Part shown: positions 25,250 through 33,878 of the stretch, piece by piece
Numbering within the stretch: the stretch's first letter is position 1
Layout of the letters: the number at the start of each line of letters is the position of its first letter
Source of the DNA: Prevotella sp. UBA4330
Lineage (GTDB): Bacteria > Bacteroidota > Bacteroidia > Bacteroidales > Bacteroidaceae
Assembly: GCA_002394385.1 (NCBI GenBank)
Contig: DGTS01000011.1
Span: 1-64,000 of the forward strand
DNA length: 64,000 nucleotides
Reading direction: 5' to 3'
Notes under the pieces: model-generated
Databases searched by the model: none
Seen by the model: the letters and a program-made list of their open reading frames with translations, nothing else
What the model was told of the DNA's origin: nothing
Made by a program: the position numbers and the translations under genes

Positions 25250-25439
25250 GATTATATTCTGCCATCCTCCCTTGTGGAACCAACGGTCTCTGGCCGAAAG
25301 GAAAAGCAATTGGGTCGAGGGGGGATGGAAATCACAATAACAATACTGATATTAAAGCCTCCCCTACGGGGGGAGGTATGGTGGGGGCTTCTTCTCGGGG
25401 AGGACGGGAGGGGGTTAGTCTTGAGGGGGTTTCTATATC
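25250..25439. other. Non-coding G-rich region between convergent genes
   Basis: No credible gene. It contains a hairpin CCTCCCC (25358-25364) with GGGGAGG (25370-25376) and then a run of G-rich triplets up to 25430. A similar C-rich/G-rich hairpin occurs at about 37291-37308, so this may be a dispersed repeat of the genome. It could end transcription of the DUF4890 gene on the minus strand. Confidence 0.5.
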
Positions 25440-25973
25440 TTATCGGCGCGGACCGCGTCTTCCCATGCGTTGTCCTGGCTGTGGCTTGTTCTTCTCGTAT
25501 TTCTCGAACTGCTCCTTGGTCAGGATATTCTTGAGTTCGGCATCATAAGCCTCTCTCTGCTTCTTCATCTCCTGCATCCTCTTCTCCATATCCTCACGAG
25601 AAGGACGTTGTCTCGGTTGCTGAGCCGTTGCTCCTGTCGTGCCGTCAACATCCTGCTTCTTGTCTTGACGGGGACCGAAACCGCCACGCATTCCATGACC
25701 GCCACGATGACCTCCGCGATGACGCATCAACTCTGGATATTTCTCGTTCAGAGCCTTCACCTTTGTTGCCTGTTCTGGTGTAAGGTTAAGTTCGCGAGTC
25801 ATCATCTCAGTCCTGTCTGGACGCTGATGTTGCTTCTTGTCGCAATCCCCGCACTTGCCCTTGCAATTGTCACATTGCTCACACTTGCATTTGTTATCCC
25901 CTGCTGTTGCTTCCTGCGCCATTGCGCAACTCATTGCCATTGCGGCAACCATTGTCAAAAATACTTTTTTCAT
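25440..25973 (-). CDS. DUF4890-like periplasmic protein, Spy/CpxP-like, cysteine-rich
   Basis: A 177-residue secreted protein. Residues 1-19 are a signal peptide (MKKVFLTMVAAMAMSCAMA). A short cysteine-rich segment follows, CKCEQCDNCKGKCGDC at about residues 29-44, then two LTxxQ motifs (LNLTPEQATKVKALNEKYPEL and ILTKEQFEKYEKN) joined by a histidine/glycine-rich stretch HRGGHRGGHGMRGG. LTxxQ repeats are the mark of Spy/CpxP-type periplasmic chaperones; the cysteines and histidines suggest metal binding, which is inference. The C terminus is basic (RMGRRGPRR). I see no clear promoter. Confidence 0.82.
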   Translation of the reverse strand: MKKVFLTMVAAMAMSCAMAQEATAGDNKCKCEQCDNCKGKCGDCDKKQHQRPDRTEMMTRELNLTPEQATKVKALNEKYPELMRHRGGHRGGHGMRGGFGPRQDKKQDVDGTTGATAQQPRQRPSREDMEKRMQEMKKQREAYDAELKNILTKEQFEKYEKNKPQPGQRMGRRGPRR

Positions 25974-26068
25974 AACTTTATTACTTTAGTAAAACATAAT
26001 TTCTTGGAATCGGTTATATGACAGATTCCTTCAAGAGTGGTTTAAACAGGGGGATAGAATGTTAAGAT

Positions 26069-27088
26069 TTATTTGGGTAAATCGGCAAATGTTTTATGTT
26101 TTTTTACATAATACTGCCATAAAACACTTATGTTTCTACGCTCTGGAATATGCGAATTTACAGCAACAGAATGTATGCTCTGGCGGTCGGCATCAAAGTC
26201 TTTCCGCCACTTCCTGAAGGCACGGCGCGCCTTATAGATGGCTTTGAAGTCGCCATAATTGCCTTTAAAAACAAGAGTCTGCCACGCCGCCACATAGTCG
26301 AGCAGCCATCGTACGAACATCACCTTGCGCAATTCGCTTTGAGGAAGGTTCTTGTAGAGCATAGTGAGATTATTGCGGAAATTGAGGAAGGTCTTGCGTG
26401 GATTGCCCTTCGGGAGAGTGCCGCCACCCACATGATAGACACTGCTCTGAGGGATGCAGCAGACGCGCCGACCGAGAAGGCGCAATCGCCAACAAAGGTC
26501 AATCTCCTCGTTGTGAGCAAAGAAGCGGCCGTCGAGACCACCCGCCTTCCAATAGTCTTCAGACCTCACCATAAGGCATGCTCCTGTTGCCCAGAAGATG
26601 TCGCACACGTCATCATACTGACCATTGTCTATCTCTACGACATCGAAAATTCTGCCACGGCAGAACGGGTATCCATAACGGTCGATGAACCCACCACTTG
26701 CTCCAGCATATTCAAACGAGTCGCGCTTTGTCTCTGACAACAATTTGGGCTGGCAAGCGGCAACGTCATTATTGGTATCCATGAATGCAACAAGCGGCTC
26801 GAGCCACCGAGGAGTGACCTCGATGTCGCTGTTAAGTAGCACGAAATACTCAGCGTCAACCTCGGCAAGCGCTTTGTTGTACCCCTCGGCGAACCCCCAG
26901 TTGCGGTCAAGGACGATGGTTTTCACCGACGGGAAGCATGCTTCCATCAATGCCATAGAGCCGTCGGTCGAAGCGTTGTCGGCAACATATACCTGTGCTT
27001 GAGGCGAGTGCTCAATTACCGAAGGCAAGAACTTGCGCAACATCTTCTCGCCATTCCAGTTCAGAATAACTATAGCAACCTTGTCCAT
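26069..27088 (-). CDS. Glycosyltransferase family 2, rhamnosyltransferase-like
   Basis: A 339-residue GT-A fold transferase. It begins KVAIVILNWNGEKMLRKFLPSV with the nucleotide-sugar pocket, then VYVADNASTDGS, the DxD-equivalent LLNSDIEVTPRWLEPL, and the acceptor-side motif FFAHNEEIDLCWRLRLLGRRV with the ED-like base. WbbL-type O-antigen transferases share this layout. The final 70 residues are basic and may associate with the membrane. It lies 11 bases downstream of mtaB and should be cotranscribed with it; the sugar and acceptor cannot be told. Confidence 0.9.
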   Translation of the reverse strand: MDKVAIVILNWNGEKMLRKFLPSVIEHSPQAQVYVADNASTDGSMALMEACFPSVKTIVLDRNWGFAEGYNKALAEVDAEYFVLLNSDIEVTPRWLEPLVAFMDTNNDVAACQPKLLSETKRDSFEYAGASGGFIDRYGYPFCRGRIFDVVEIDNGQYDDVCDIFWATGACLMVRSEDYWKAGGLDGRFFAHNEEIDLCWRLRLLGRRVCCIPQSSVYHVGGGTLPKGNPRKTFLNFRNNLTMLYKNLPQSELRKVMFVRWLLDYVAAWQTLVFKGNYGDFKAIYKARRAFRKWRKDFDADRQSIHSVAVNSHIPERRNISVLWQYYVKKHKTFADLPK

Positions 27089-27099
27089 CGCTTACATTA

Positions 27100-28443
27100 T
27101 TATATTATCTCGCACCTAAGTGCCGAGCCGTCATGATTGAAGTCGCCGAGGCGAACCATGACGAGTTGATTGTCGAGTTCGTCGCTTGCAAGGCGAGCAG
27201 GCAGTTCCACACGGATATAATTGCGGGTGAACCCGTGCATGGAACGTCCCTTCGTGGCTTTTTCAAAGAGCACTTCCGCCTCTGTGCCGATATACCTTTC
27301 GTAGAAAGAATGTGTCTTCTTGTCCGAAAGTTCCAGAAGCATGTGCGAGCGAGCCTTCTTGTCTTTGTCGCTGACAACATAAGGTATTTTCAATGCTGCC
27401 GTGCCGGGACGCTCGGAGTATGGGAAAACATGCAACTGAGTGACATCAAGTTGCTCCAGCAACCGATAACACTCCTCGAACCGCTCTGGTGTCTCGCCAC
27501 GCGTTCCCACCATTACGTCAACACCAATAAAGGCATCTGGCATCGCTTCCTTTATGAGGCTTATCTTATGAGCGAACAACGCCGAGTCATAACGACGGTG
27601 CATCAGTCGCAACACCTCATCGCTTCCACTCTGCAAAGGGATGTGGAAATGTGGCATGAAACTACGGCTCTCAGCGCAGAATGTTATCATTTCGTCGGTC
27701 AACAGGTCGGGTTCTATACTGCTGATGCGATATCTTTTTATTCCCTCAACAGCGTCCAGCGCCTTCAGGAGGTCAAGGAAAGTGTCGCCAGTTGTCTTGC
27801 CAAAGTCGCCTATGTTAACTCCCGTCAGCACTATTTCCTTGCCGCCTTCGCGTGCAGTCTGCTCCGCCTGACTTACCAGAGAACTGATGGAGGGGTTTCG
27901 GCTGAAACCACGAGCAAAGGGAATGGTGCAATATGTGCAGAAGTAGTCGCATCCGTCTTGCACCTTGAGGAAATATCTTGTACGGTTGCCACGCGAACAT
28001 GAGGGGGCAAACGACTTGATGTCCTTTGTCTTAACCACATGATAGACACCTTGTCCGCCATTGCCTTGCACCGCCTTGCCCCACTCTTCCGAGAGGAACT
28101 GTATGAGATTTGCCTTCTCGTTGCTGCCGAGCACAAGACTCACCCCTGGTATCTCTGCCACCGTCTGCGCTTCAAGTTGTGCATAACAGCCCGTGACAAC
28201 CACAAAAGCACCGGGGTTCTCCCTAACCAGTTTATGTATAGCCTGCCTGCATTTGTGGTCGGCCACCTCAGTCACGCTGCATGTATTGATCATGCACAAA
28301 TCGGCCTTCTCACCCTTTCCCACGGTGCGAACACCCATCTCTTGCAACATCACGCCGAAGGTTGAAGTCTCGGAGAAATTCAACTTGCAGCCTAATGTGA
28401 CATACTTTGCCGTCTTGTTCTGGAAAACCGAAGTATCTATCAT
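27100..28443 (-). CDS. mtaB: tRNA (t6A37)-C2-methylthiotransferase MtaB
   Basis: A radical-SAM enzyme that adds methylthio to t6A37 of tRNAs reading ANN codons. In 447 residues it has the N-terminal MTTase domain (KYVTLGCKLNFSETSTFG, with cysteines in TCSVTEVADHKCRQ and VTGCYAQ), the radical-SAM cluster CDYFCTYCTIPFARG, the GVNIGDFG stretch and a C-terminal TRAM domain. GCKLNFSE marks the MtaB rather than the MiaB group. It leads a two-gene unit with the glycosyltransferase. Confidence 0.94.
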   Translation of the reverse strand: MIDTSVFQNKTAKYVTLGCKLNFSETSTFGVMLQEMGVRTVGKGEKADLCMINTCSVTEVADHKCRQAIHKLVRENPGAFVVVTGCYAQLEAQTVAEIPGVSLVLGSNEKANLIQFLSEEWGKAVQGNGGQGVYHVVKTKDIKSFAPSCSRGNRTRYFLKVQDGCDYFCTYCTIPFARGFSRNPSISSLVSQAEQTAREGGKEIVLTGVNIGDFGKTTGDTFLDLLKALDAVEGIKRYRISSIEPDLLTDEMITFCAESRSFMPHFHIPLQSGSDEVLRLMHRRYDSALFAHKISLIKEAMPDAFIGVDVMVGTRGETPERFEECYRLLEQLDVTQLHVFPYSERPGTAALKIPYVVSDKDKKARSHMLLELSDKKTHSFYERYIGTEAEVLFEKATKGRSMHGFTRNYIRVELPARLASDELDNQLVMVRLGDFNHDGSALRCEII

Positions 28444-28492
28444 ATACCTTATTATATATACGCGCGTGAGGACACGCGATCAATAACGACTG

Positions 28493-28500
28493 CAAAGGTA
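28493..28500 (-). promoter_or_regulatory. Promoter -7 element of mtaB
   Basis: TACCTTTG on the minus strand, about 50 bases before the mtaB start. Confidence 0.7.
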
Positions 28501-28668
28501 CAAAATAAAGTTGAAAAAACTACTGTTTGGGCACACAACTTGCGCCAACCCCAAAATTTAACAGTATTTAAACATTTGCAAGTTACTGATATTCAATACG
28601 TTGCAAAAAAGTTACAAAACCAACTAAAAAAAATCACAAAAAAAAGAACAACATATTAAAAAAATGCT

Positions 28669-28676
28669 TACCTTTG
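28669..28676 (+). promoter_or_regulatory. Promoter -7 element of the small lipoprotein gene
   Basis: TACCTTTG, 51 bases before the ATG at 28728. The 165 bases between this and the mtaB promoter are A-rich and hold no gene. Confidence 0.7.
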
Positions 28677-28727
28677 CAGCGTTTTAATAAACAAATGATT
28701 GTTTTACAGATTTAAAAAGCAAAGAAA

Positions 28728-28907
28728 ATGAAAAAGTTAGTTTTAATGTTCGTGGCTATCGCCGCTATCTCATTCGCATCTTGCACAGAGCAGAAGGCAA
28801 ACAATGACGCTCAGGCTACAGACTCTGCAGCCGTTGTTGACAGCGCTGCTGATTCTCTTGCTACTCCTGCAGTTGCTGATAGCGCTGCTGCTGACTCAGC
28901 TAAATAA
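28728..28907 (+). CDS. Small alanine-rich lipoprotein (59 residues)
   Basis: A short gene with all the marks of a real one: a promoter upstream, a terminator downstream and a lipoprotein signal MKKLVLMFVAIAAISFASC with the lipid-attachment cysteine at residue 19. The mature 41 residues are almost only A, D, S, T and V, with repeats of the form ADSAA / VDSAADS, so they are probably unstructured and acidic. No domain is recognisable. A strong standard promoter and terminator suggest an abundant single-gene transcript. The role is unknown; a spacer or surface lipoprotein is a guess. Confidence 0.85.
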   Translation: MKKLVLMFVAIAAISFASCTEQKANNDAQATDSAAVVDSAADSLATPAVADSAAADSAK

Positions 28908-28938
28908 TTTAGCCTGAACAGAAAAGCAAAGAAAATGG

Positions 28939-28972
28939 CCGCCAGACTCTCAGAGTTTGGCGGTTTTCTTTT
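28939..28972 (+). terminator. Intrinsic terminator of the small lipoprotein gene
   Basis: An 11-bp stem with one G-T pair (28939-28949 with 28953-28963), a 3-base loop, then TTTTCTTTT. Confidence 0.85.
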
Positions 28973-29076
28973 GCTCTGCACCCAGCAGTTAGTTAATAAT
29001 GATTAAAAAGTCAACAAAGACCACTTTGTAAAACAAAGATTTTCAACAAGATAACGCATAATTGAAATATTTTTTG

Positions 29077-29084
29077 TAATTTTG
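29077..29084 (+). promoter_or_regulatory. Promoter -7 element of rpsA
   Basis: TAATTTTG with a leader of about 80 bases to the rpsA ATG, longer than most leaders in this window. The leader contains CGCTTTGCGG (a small inverted repeat) at 29090-29099. Confidence 0.65.
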
Positions 29085-29171
29085 CACCCGCTTTGCGGAA
29101 TTCAGCCGCATGGCACGAGTTAATTCACATAAAGTCTAACTTTATTAATAACAATTTTAATTAATTATTTT

Positions 29172-30947
29172 ATGTCAGATTTAAAGAACGTTCAGCCACT
29201 GGAAGACTTCAACTGGGAAGAATTCGAGAATGGCAGCAGCGCAGGCGTAAGCAAGGAAGAACTTGAAAAGGCTTACGACGAAACCCTCAACAAGGTTTCT
29301 GAGCATCAGGTTGTTGACGGAAAGGTTATCTCCGTTGACAAGAAGGAAGTCATCGTAAACATCGGTTACAAGAGTGATGGTATCATTCCTGCAAGCGAGT
29401 TCCGCTACAACCCAGACCTTAAGGTTGGCGACATCGTTGAGGTTTACGTTGAGAACCAGGAAGACCGCAAGGGTCAACTGTTGCTTTCTCACAAGAAGGC
29501 TCGCATCAGCAAGAGTTGGGAGCGTGTCAACGCTGCTCTTGAGAACAACGAGGTTATCCAGGGCTACGTGAAGTGCCGCACAAAGGGCGGTATGATCGTA
29601 GATGTATTTGGCATCGAGGCATTCTTGCCAGGCAGCCAGATCGACGTTCACCCAATACGCGACTACGATGTTTTCGTAGGCAAGACAATGGAGTTCAAGG
29701 TTGTAAAGATCAACCAGGAATACCGCAACGTTGTCGTTTCTCACAAGGCGCTCATCGAGGCAGAACTCGAGGCACAGAAGAAGGAGATTATCGGCAAACT
29801 CGAAAAGGGCCAGATTCTCGAAGGTACCGTTAAGAACATCACTTCTTACGGCGTATTCGTTGACCTTGGCGGTGTTGACGGACTCATCCACATCACAGAC
29901 CTTTCATGGGGCCGCGTAAGCGATCCACACGAAGTTGTTGCCCTCGACCAGAAGATCAACGTCGTTATTCTCGACTTCGACGACGAGAAGAAGCGCATCG
30001 CTCTCGGTCTGAAGCAACTCACACCACACCCATGGGATGCTCTCAGCGCAGACCTTCAGGTTGGCGACCACGTTAAGGGTAAGGTTGTTGTTATCGCTGA
30101 CTACGGCGCATTCGTTGAGATTGCACCGGGCGTTGAAGGACTTATCCACGTTTCAGAAATGTCTTGGAGCCAGCACCTGCGCAGCGCACAGGAGTTCATG
30201 CACGTTGGCGACGAGGTAGAGGCAGTTATCCTCACTCTCGACCGCGAGGAGCGCAAGATGTCTCTCGGCATCAAGCAACTCAAGGAAGACCCATGGGAGA
30301 CCATCGAGGTTAAGTATCCTGTTGGCAGCAAGCACACCGCAAAGGTTCGCAACTTCACTAACTTCGGTATCTTCGTTGAACTCGAGGAAGGTGTTGACGG
30401 ACTTATCCACATCAGCGACCTCTCTTGGACAAAGAAGGTTAAGCACCCATCAGAGTTCACTCAGGTTGGAGCAGAAATCGACGTTGTTGTTCTCGAAATA
30501 GACAAGGAGAACCGTCGTCTCTCTCTCGGTCACAAGCAACTCGAGGACAATCCTTGGGACACTTACGAGACACTCTACACTCCAGGTTCTGTTCATAAGG
30601 GCAAGATTACTGAGGTCATCGACAAGGGTGCCGTTATCGCCCTCAATGAAGGTGGCGAAGGTTTCGCTACTCCAAAGCACCTCATCAAGGAAGACGGTTC
30701 ACAGGCACAACTCGGCGAGGAACTCGACTTCAAGGTGATTGAGTTTGTTAAGGAGACAAAGCGTATCATCCTTTCACACAGCCGCACATTCGAGGATGCT
30801 AAGGAAGAGCCTAAGAAGGCTGCTCGCAAGCCACGCGCTGCCAAGAAAGAGGAAACACCTGCAATCAACAATGTTGCAGCAAGCACTACTCTCGGCGACA
30901 TCGCTGGCCTTGCAGAACTCAAGGCTAAACTTGAGAAGGGCGAGTAA
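29172..30947 (+). CDS. rpsA: 30S ribosomal protein S1
   Basis: Binds mRNA on the small subunit. The 591-residue protein is built of S1 (OB-fold) repeats; at least five are clear from the recurring pattern GxVxxITxYGxFVxLxxGxxGLIHxSxxSW (near residues 210-285, 295-370, 380-460, and two more diverged copies at 40-190), and a sixth diverged repeat at about 470-545. The C terminus is lysine/alanine-rich. Frequent GTT/GAA/AAG codons and a strong terminator fit high expression. Confidence 0.96.
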   Translation: MSDLKNVQPLEDFNWEEFENGSSAGVSKEELEKAYDETLNKVSEHQVVDGKVISVDKKEVIVNIGYKSDGIIPASEFRYNPDLKVGDIVEVYVENQEDRKGQLLLSHKKARISKSWERVNAALENNEVIQGYVKCRTKGGMIVDVFGIEAFLPGSQIDVHPIRDYDVFVGKTMEFKVVKINQEYRNVVVSHKALIEAELEAQKKEIIGKLEKGQILEGTVKNITSYGVFVDLGGVDGLIHITDLSWGRVSDPHEVVALDQKINVVILDFDDEKKRIALGLKQLTPHPWDALSADLQVGDHVKGKVVVIADYGAFVEIAPGVEGLIHVSEMSWSQHLRSAQEFMHVGDEVEAVILTLDREERKMSLGIKQLKEDPWETIEVKYPVGSKHTAKVRNFTNFGIFVELEEGVDGLIHISDLSWTKKVKHPSEFTQVGAEIDVVVLEIDKENRRLSLGHKQLEDNPWDTYETLYTPGSVHKGKITEVIDKGAVIALNEGGEGFATPKHLIKEDGSQAQLGEELDFKVIEFVKETKRIILSHSRTFEDAKEEPKKAARKPRAAKKEETPAINNVAASTTLGDIAGLAELKAKLEKGE

Positions 30948-30980
30948 TCAGAAACTCCCTATAATATAATAATGTATAAT

Positions 30981-31012
30981 CCCGTGGTTCTTTCCGACCA
31001 CGGGATTTTTTA
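30981..31012 (+). terminator. Intrinsic terminator of rpsA
   Basis: A perfect 8-bp GC-rich stem (30981-30988 with 30997-31004), an 8-base loop and ATTTTTTA. Confidence 0.9.
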
Positions 31013-31045
31013 GGGTCATTTGGGTCTAAGGGCGCGTGGAAATTA

Positions 31046-31603
31046 TTAGTCTAAACCTAATTCCAATCTACTATGCCCTTCATAGGCTGCATCGCATGCA
31101 TCTAGCAGTTCACGATTTGACCATCCTCTATAAAAATCGTCTCCAAAGCCAAAGAAGGGTTCGTCATCGTAATCATCACCGTGGTTACAGTCTTCTTCCT
31201 TTAATTCATCGAAGAAAGAAAACAAATATTGTATACCACGACAGAACGAAAATACATGTGTATAATAGCCTTCATATATACTTATTTCCATACTTACATG
31301 TTTTATATAAGCAATGTCACATAGGGCTTCAAGAGATTGTTGCGGCATAGAATTAAAAAAAGACCCACTATTTTTTTTCTCTAACATGCATTGTCTTTTA
31401 TACTCAGAAAGTATCTCGATGGCTTTCATGTATTCTTCAATTTTGAGTGTAGCGAAAACGCAATAATGTAAGGGAACTTTATCATCCAATTCAAATCCTG
31501 TTGAAGAAACAGTTTCTTGATAACTTACTTCAATTTTTACCCAATCTTCTTTAAAACTTGGGTTAGTCATTATGTATATATAACCAGCTCCATTCATACT
31601 CAT
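31046..31603 (-). CDS. GIY-YIG/T5orf172-like protein, probably degenerate
   Basis: A 185-residue soluble protein. Its first 60 residues match the start of T5orf172-type GIY-YIG proteins: GYIYIMTNPSFKEDWVKI, then a strand around VPLHYCVFATLKIEEYMKAIE. The expected VKIG is VKIE here, and the conserved arginine-rich part after it (RRLKELN) is missing, so nuclease activity is doubtful. The C-terminal half (about residues 110-185) is acidic and unrelated to anything I know. Base composition is more AT-rich than its neighbours, which may indicate transfer. Confidence 0.7.
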   Translation of the reverse strand: MSMNGAGYIYIMTNPSFKEDWVKIEVSYQETVSSTGFELDDKVPLHYCVFATLKIEEYMKAIEILSEYKRQCMLEKKNSGSFFNSMPQQSLEALCDIAYIKHVSMEISIYEGYYTHVFSFCRGIQYLFSFFDELKEEDCNHGDDYDDEPFFGFGDDFYRGWSNRELLDACDAAYEGHSRLELGLD

Positions 31604-31627
31604 AGTTTGTTTTTTAGGTTATTGGTG

Positions 31628-31635
31628 CAAAGATA
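31628..31635 (-). promoter_or_regulatory. Promoter -7 element of the GIY-YIG-like gene
   Basis: TATCTTTG on the minus strand, 24 bases before the ATG at 31603. Confidence 0.7.
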
Positions 31636-31853
31636 ACTTTTTTTTTCGACATTTTGATAGATTGACAAATAAAATTATAATATAACTAAAATAAACTGCA
31701 ACTGTTGCAGATATTACCTTGGAATCGTATTACAGGCTATGTTCTAAATATCTGATGTAAGGTAAGAGTTATTTGAGCAATCGTCATTTGTTAAAAAACA
31801 ATAATCGGAAACAAAAATAACGACTGGTGACGAAATAATAAAATAAAAAGTTG

Positions 31854-31861
31854 TACCTTTG
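31854..31861 (+). promoter_or_regulatory. Promoter -7 element of tRNA-Phe
   Basis: TACCTTTG, 20 bases before the first tRNA base, the same spacing as for tRNA-Arg at 283-290. Confidence 0.75.
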
Positions 31862-31881
31862 CATCCGCAAACAAAACCAAT

Positions 31882-31954
<73 letters not shown>

Positions 31955-31970
31955 CCTCCTCCTTTCACCC

Positions 31971-32220
31971 GCCCCTGTATTTGAGTTCGCTCATTGCAGG
32001 GGCATTCCTATTTCGTTATCGCTGATAGCGATAACGAATTACGAATGTTGAATTTTGAATTACAAGTTATCGCCTTCGGCGATTGTTAATTACGAATTAT
32101 TAATTATTTCGTCATTCCACACTCCTTCATTTGTCGTTCCACATTTGTCATTAATAATTCTTCATCGCAGCGAAGCGAGAACAACTCGTCATTTAACATT
32201 CGTCATTCCACATTTCAAAT
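31971..32220. repeat. Mosaic of short inverted and dispersed repeats downstream of tRNA-Phe
   Basis: The gap from the tRNA to the GH28 gene (about 400 bases) holds no gene. It starts with a 7-bp stem (31971-31977 with 31997-32003) that may end the tRNA transcript, then a 12-bp perfect hairpin (32012-32023 with 32027-32038), then AATTACGAATGTTGAA (shared with 3262-3276), a small stem ATCGCC-TTC-GGCGAT near 32070, and several copies of CGTCATTCCACA-like and ATTAATAATT-like words up to 32220. It looks like layered copies of genome-wide short repeats. Confidence 0.6.
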
Positions 32221-32299
32221 TTACATTAGGAGTTATTAAATTATTGTTACGATTTGTGATAAATGTTGTTACAATTGCGGTTATTTGTTTTTTAATTCA

Positions 32300-32307
32300 T
32301 ATCTTTG
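32300..32307 (+). promoter_or_regulatory. Promoter -7 element of the GH28 gene
   Basis: TATCTTTG, with a leader of about 45 bases to the ATG at 32359. Confidence 0.7.
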
Positions 32308-32358
32308 CAACCGCAAGACAATTCTACTAAAACAAACTATACTTACAAACTAAAACAA

Positions 32359-33768
32359 ATGAAAAGGTTTATCATGTTCGTAGCGGGCATATTGGCTTTT
32401 GCCGCTACAGAAGCAAAGGACTACACTGGGTGCTATGCCAACCTGGCATCGCCGATGACTAAAGTAACAGAGCCGGTGATTCCTGCCAACGAGGTGAACA
32501 TCAAGGACTTAGGAGGCATTGGCGACGGTATGTCGCTAAACACCGAGGCTTTCCGCAAGGCTATCAGCGCACTTGAAAAGAAAGGCGGCGGCCGACTCGT
32601 TGTCCCACAGGGAATCTACCTTACTGGACTAATCTCACTCAAAGACAACATCGACCTTCACCTGGAGCGTAATGCCATCATCATGGCGTCGCCAGACAAG
32701 ACACTTCATGTGAAAGAGAAGGACGGCGTGAAGGAAGACAAGGCCACACCGCTCATCAATGCCAGCAAGCGCACAAACATCTGCATCACCGGCGAGGGTA
32801 TAATCGACGGAAACGGCGCACAATGGCGACCAGTGAAGCGCAACAAGGTGAGCGAAGTGGAGTGGAAAGAGTTCACCAGCATGGGAGGCACTATCTCTGC
32901 CGATGGCAGCATCTGGCTTCCTTTCGGATTGAAGCACTACGACGATATCGCTGCCGACGGCGAGACACAAGAGAAGATGCGTGCCGACCTCGTTCGACTC
33001 ACCGACTGTAAGAACGTGAAAATAGAGGGCGTAACGATACAGAACTCACCCCGATTCCACCTCCATCCAGTACGTTGTGAGAACGTGATTATCGACGGTG
33101 TTACGGTGCGCTGCCCGTGGAATGCGCAGAACGGCGATGCCATCGACCTGAGCAACTGCCGCACGGTGCTCCTCATCAACTCGGTTGTTGACGCTGGCGA
33201 CGACGGCATCTGCATGAAGGGCGGCACTGGAGAATCTGGTGTCAAGGCTGGTCCGTGCGAGGACATACTCATTCAAGACAACACCGTGTTCCATGCACAT
33301 GGCGGTTTCGTTATCGGCTCCGATGTTTCGGGTGGCATGAAGAACATCGTTGTTCGCCGTTGCACTTTCTCCGGAACAGACACCGGCCTGCGCTTCAAGA
33401 GTGGCGTCGGCAGAGGCGGCAAGACCGAGGGCATCAGGATTAGTGACATCACGATGACAGACATCAAGGACGAGGCCATCATCTTCGAGTGTACCTACAT
33501 CGACAAGAAATACAACTACAAGGAAGGTTCGGAGCAGAAGAACCAGCAAGTGGAGTTCGCCCCCGATTTCCAGGACATTGACATAACCCGCGTGACGAGC
33601 CACAACTCCAAGACCGCCATCTCCGCTCATGGTCTTGAGGGTCTGAAGTGCGTCAGCAACATCAGAATTTCCGACTCACAGTTCTTCTATTCGAAGAAAG
33701 ACATCGACAAGGACAACTTTGTTGACGTGAGCATCACAGGATGTAAGTTCGAGACTTACAAGAAGTAA
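32359..33768 (+). CDS. Glycoside hydrolase family 28 (polygalacturonase-like), secreted
   Basis: A 469-residue secreted pectin-type hydrolase. Residues 1-20 are a signal peptide (MKRFIMFVAGILAFAATEAK). After the pectate-lyase-like N-terminal fold (NIKDLGGIGDGMSLNTEAFRKAI) the right-handed beta-helix carries the GH28 catalytic signatures: NGDAIDL (the NTD site, here NGD), DAGDDGICMKGG near residue 279, HAHGGFVIGSDVSGG and RFKSGVGRGG (the RxK-type site). GH28 enzymes cleave alpha-galacturonic or rhamnogalacturonan links. The start is the ATG 32359; an earlier open stretch begins inside the promoter. A GH36 gene follows with its own promoter, so the pair is functional neighbours rather than one operon. 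Confidence 0.93.
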   Translation: MKRFIMFVAGILAFAATEAKDYTGCYANLASPMTKVTEPVIPANEVNIKDLGGIGDGMSLNTEAFRKAISALEKKGGGRLVVPQGIYLTGLISLKDNIDLHLERNAIIMASPDKTLHVKEKDGVKEDKATPLINASKRTNICITGEGIIDGNGAQWRPVKRNKVSEVEWKEFTSMGGTISADGSIWLPFGLKHYDDIAADGETQEKMRADLVRLTDCKNVKIEGVTIQNSPRFHLHPVRCENVIIDGVTVRCPWNAQNGDAIDLSNCRTVLLINSVVDAGDDGICMKGGTGESGVKAGPCEDILIQDNTVFHAHGGFVIGSDVSGGMKNIVVRRCTFSGTDTGLRFKSGVGRGGKTEGIRISDITMTDIKDEAIIFECTYIDKKYNYKEGSEQKNQQVEFAPDFQDIDITRVTSHNSKTAISAHGLEGLKCVSNIRISDSQFFYSKKDIDKDNFVDVSITGCKFETYKK

Positions 33769-33790
33769 GAAGCAAGGGGTAAGAAGTAAG

Positions 33791-33830
33791 AAAATGAGTG
33801 AAACGTTTTGACGTTTCGCTCATTTTTTTT
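33791..33830 (+). terminator. Intrinsic terminator after the GH28 gene
   Basis: A 16-bp stem with one G-T pair (33791-33806 with 33811-33826), a 4-base loop, and eight T. The next promoter begins at the last T. Confidence 0.85.
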
Positions 33831-33837
33831 ACCTTTG
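33830..33837 (+). promoter_or_regulatory. Promoter -7 element of the GH36 gene
   Basis: TACCTTTG, sharing its first T with the preceding terminator run. Leader of about 36 bases to the ATG at 33879. Confidence 0.75.
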
Positions 33838-33878
33838 TACTTAATATTGAAATGTAACCTTTGAAACTATTTAACTGT

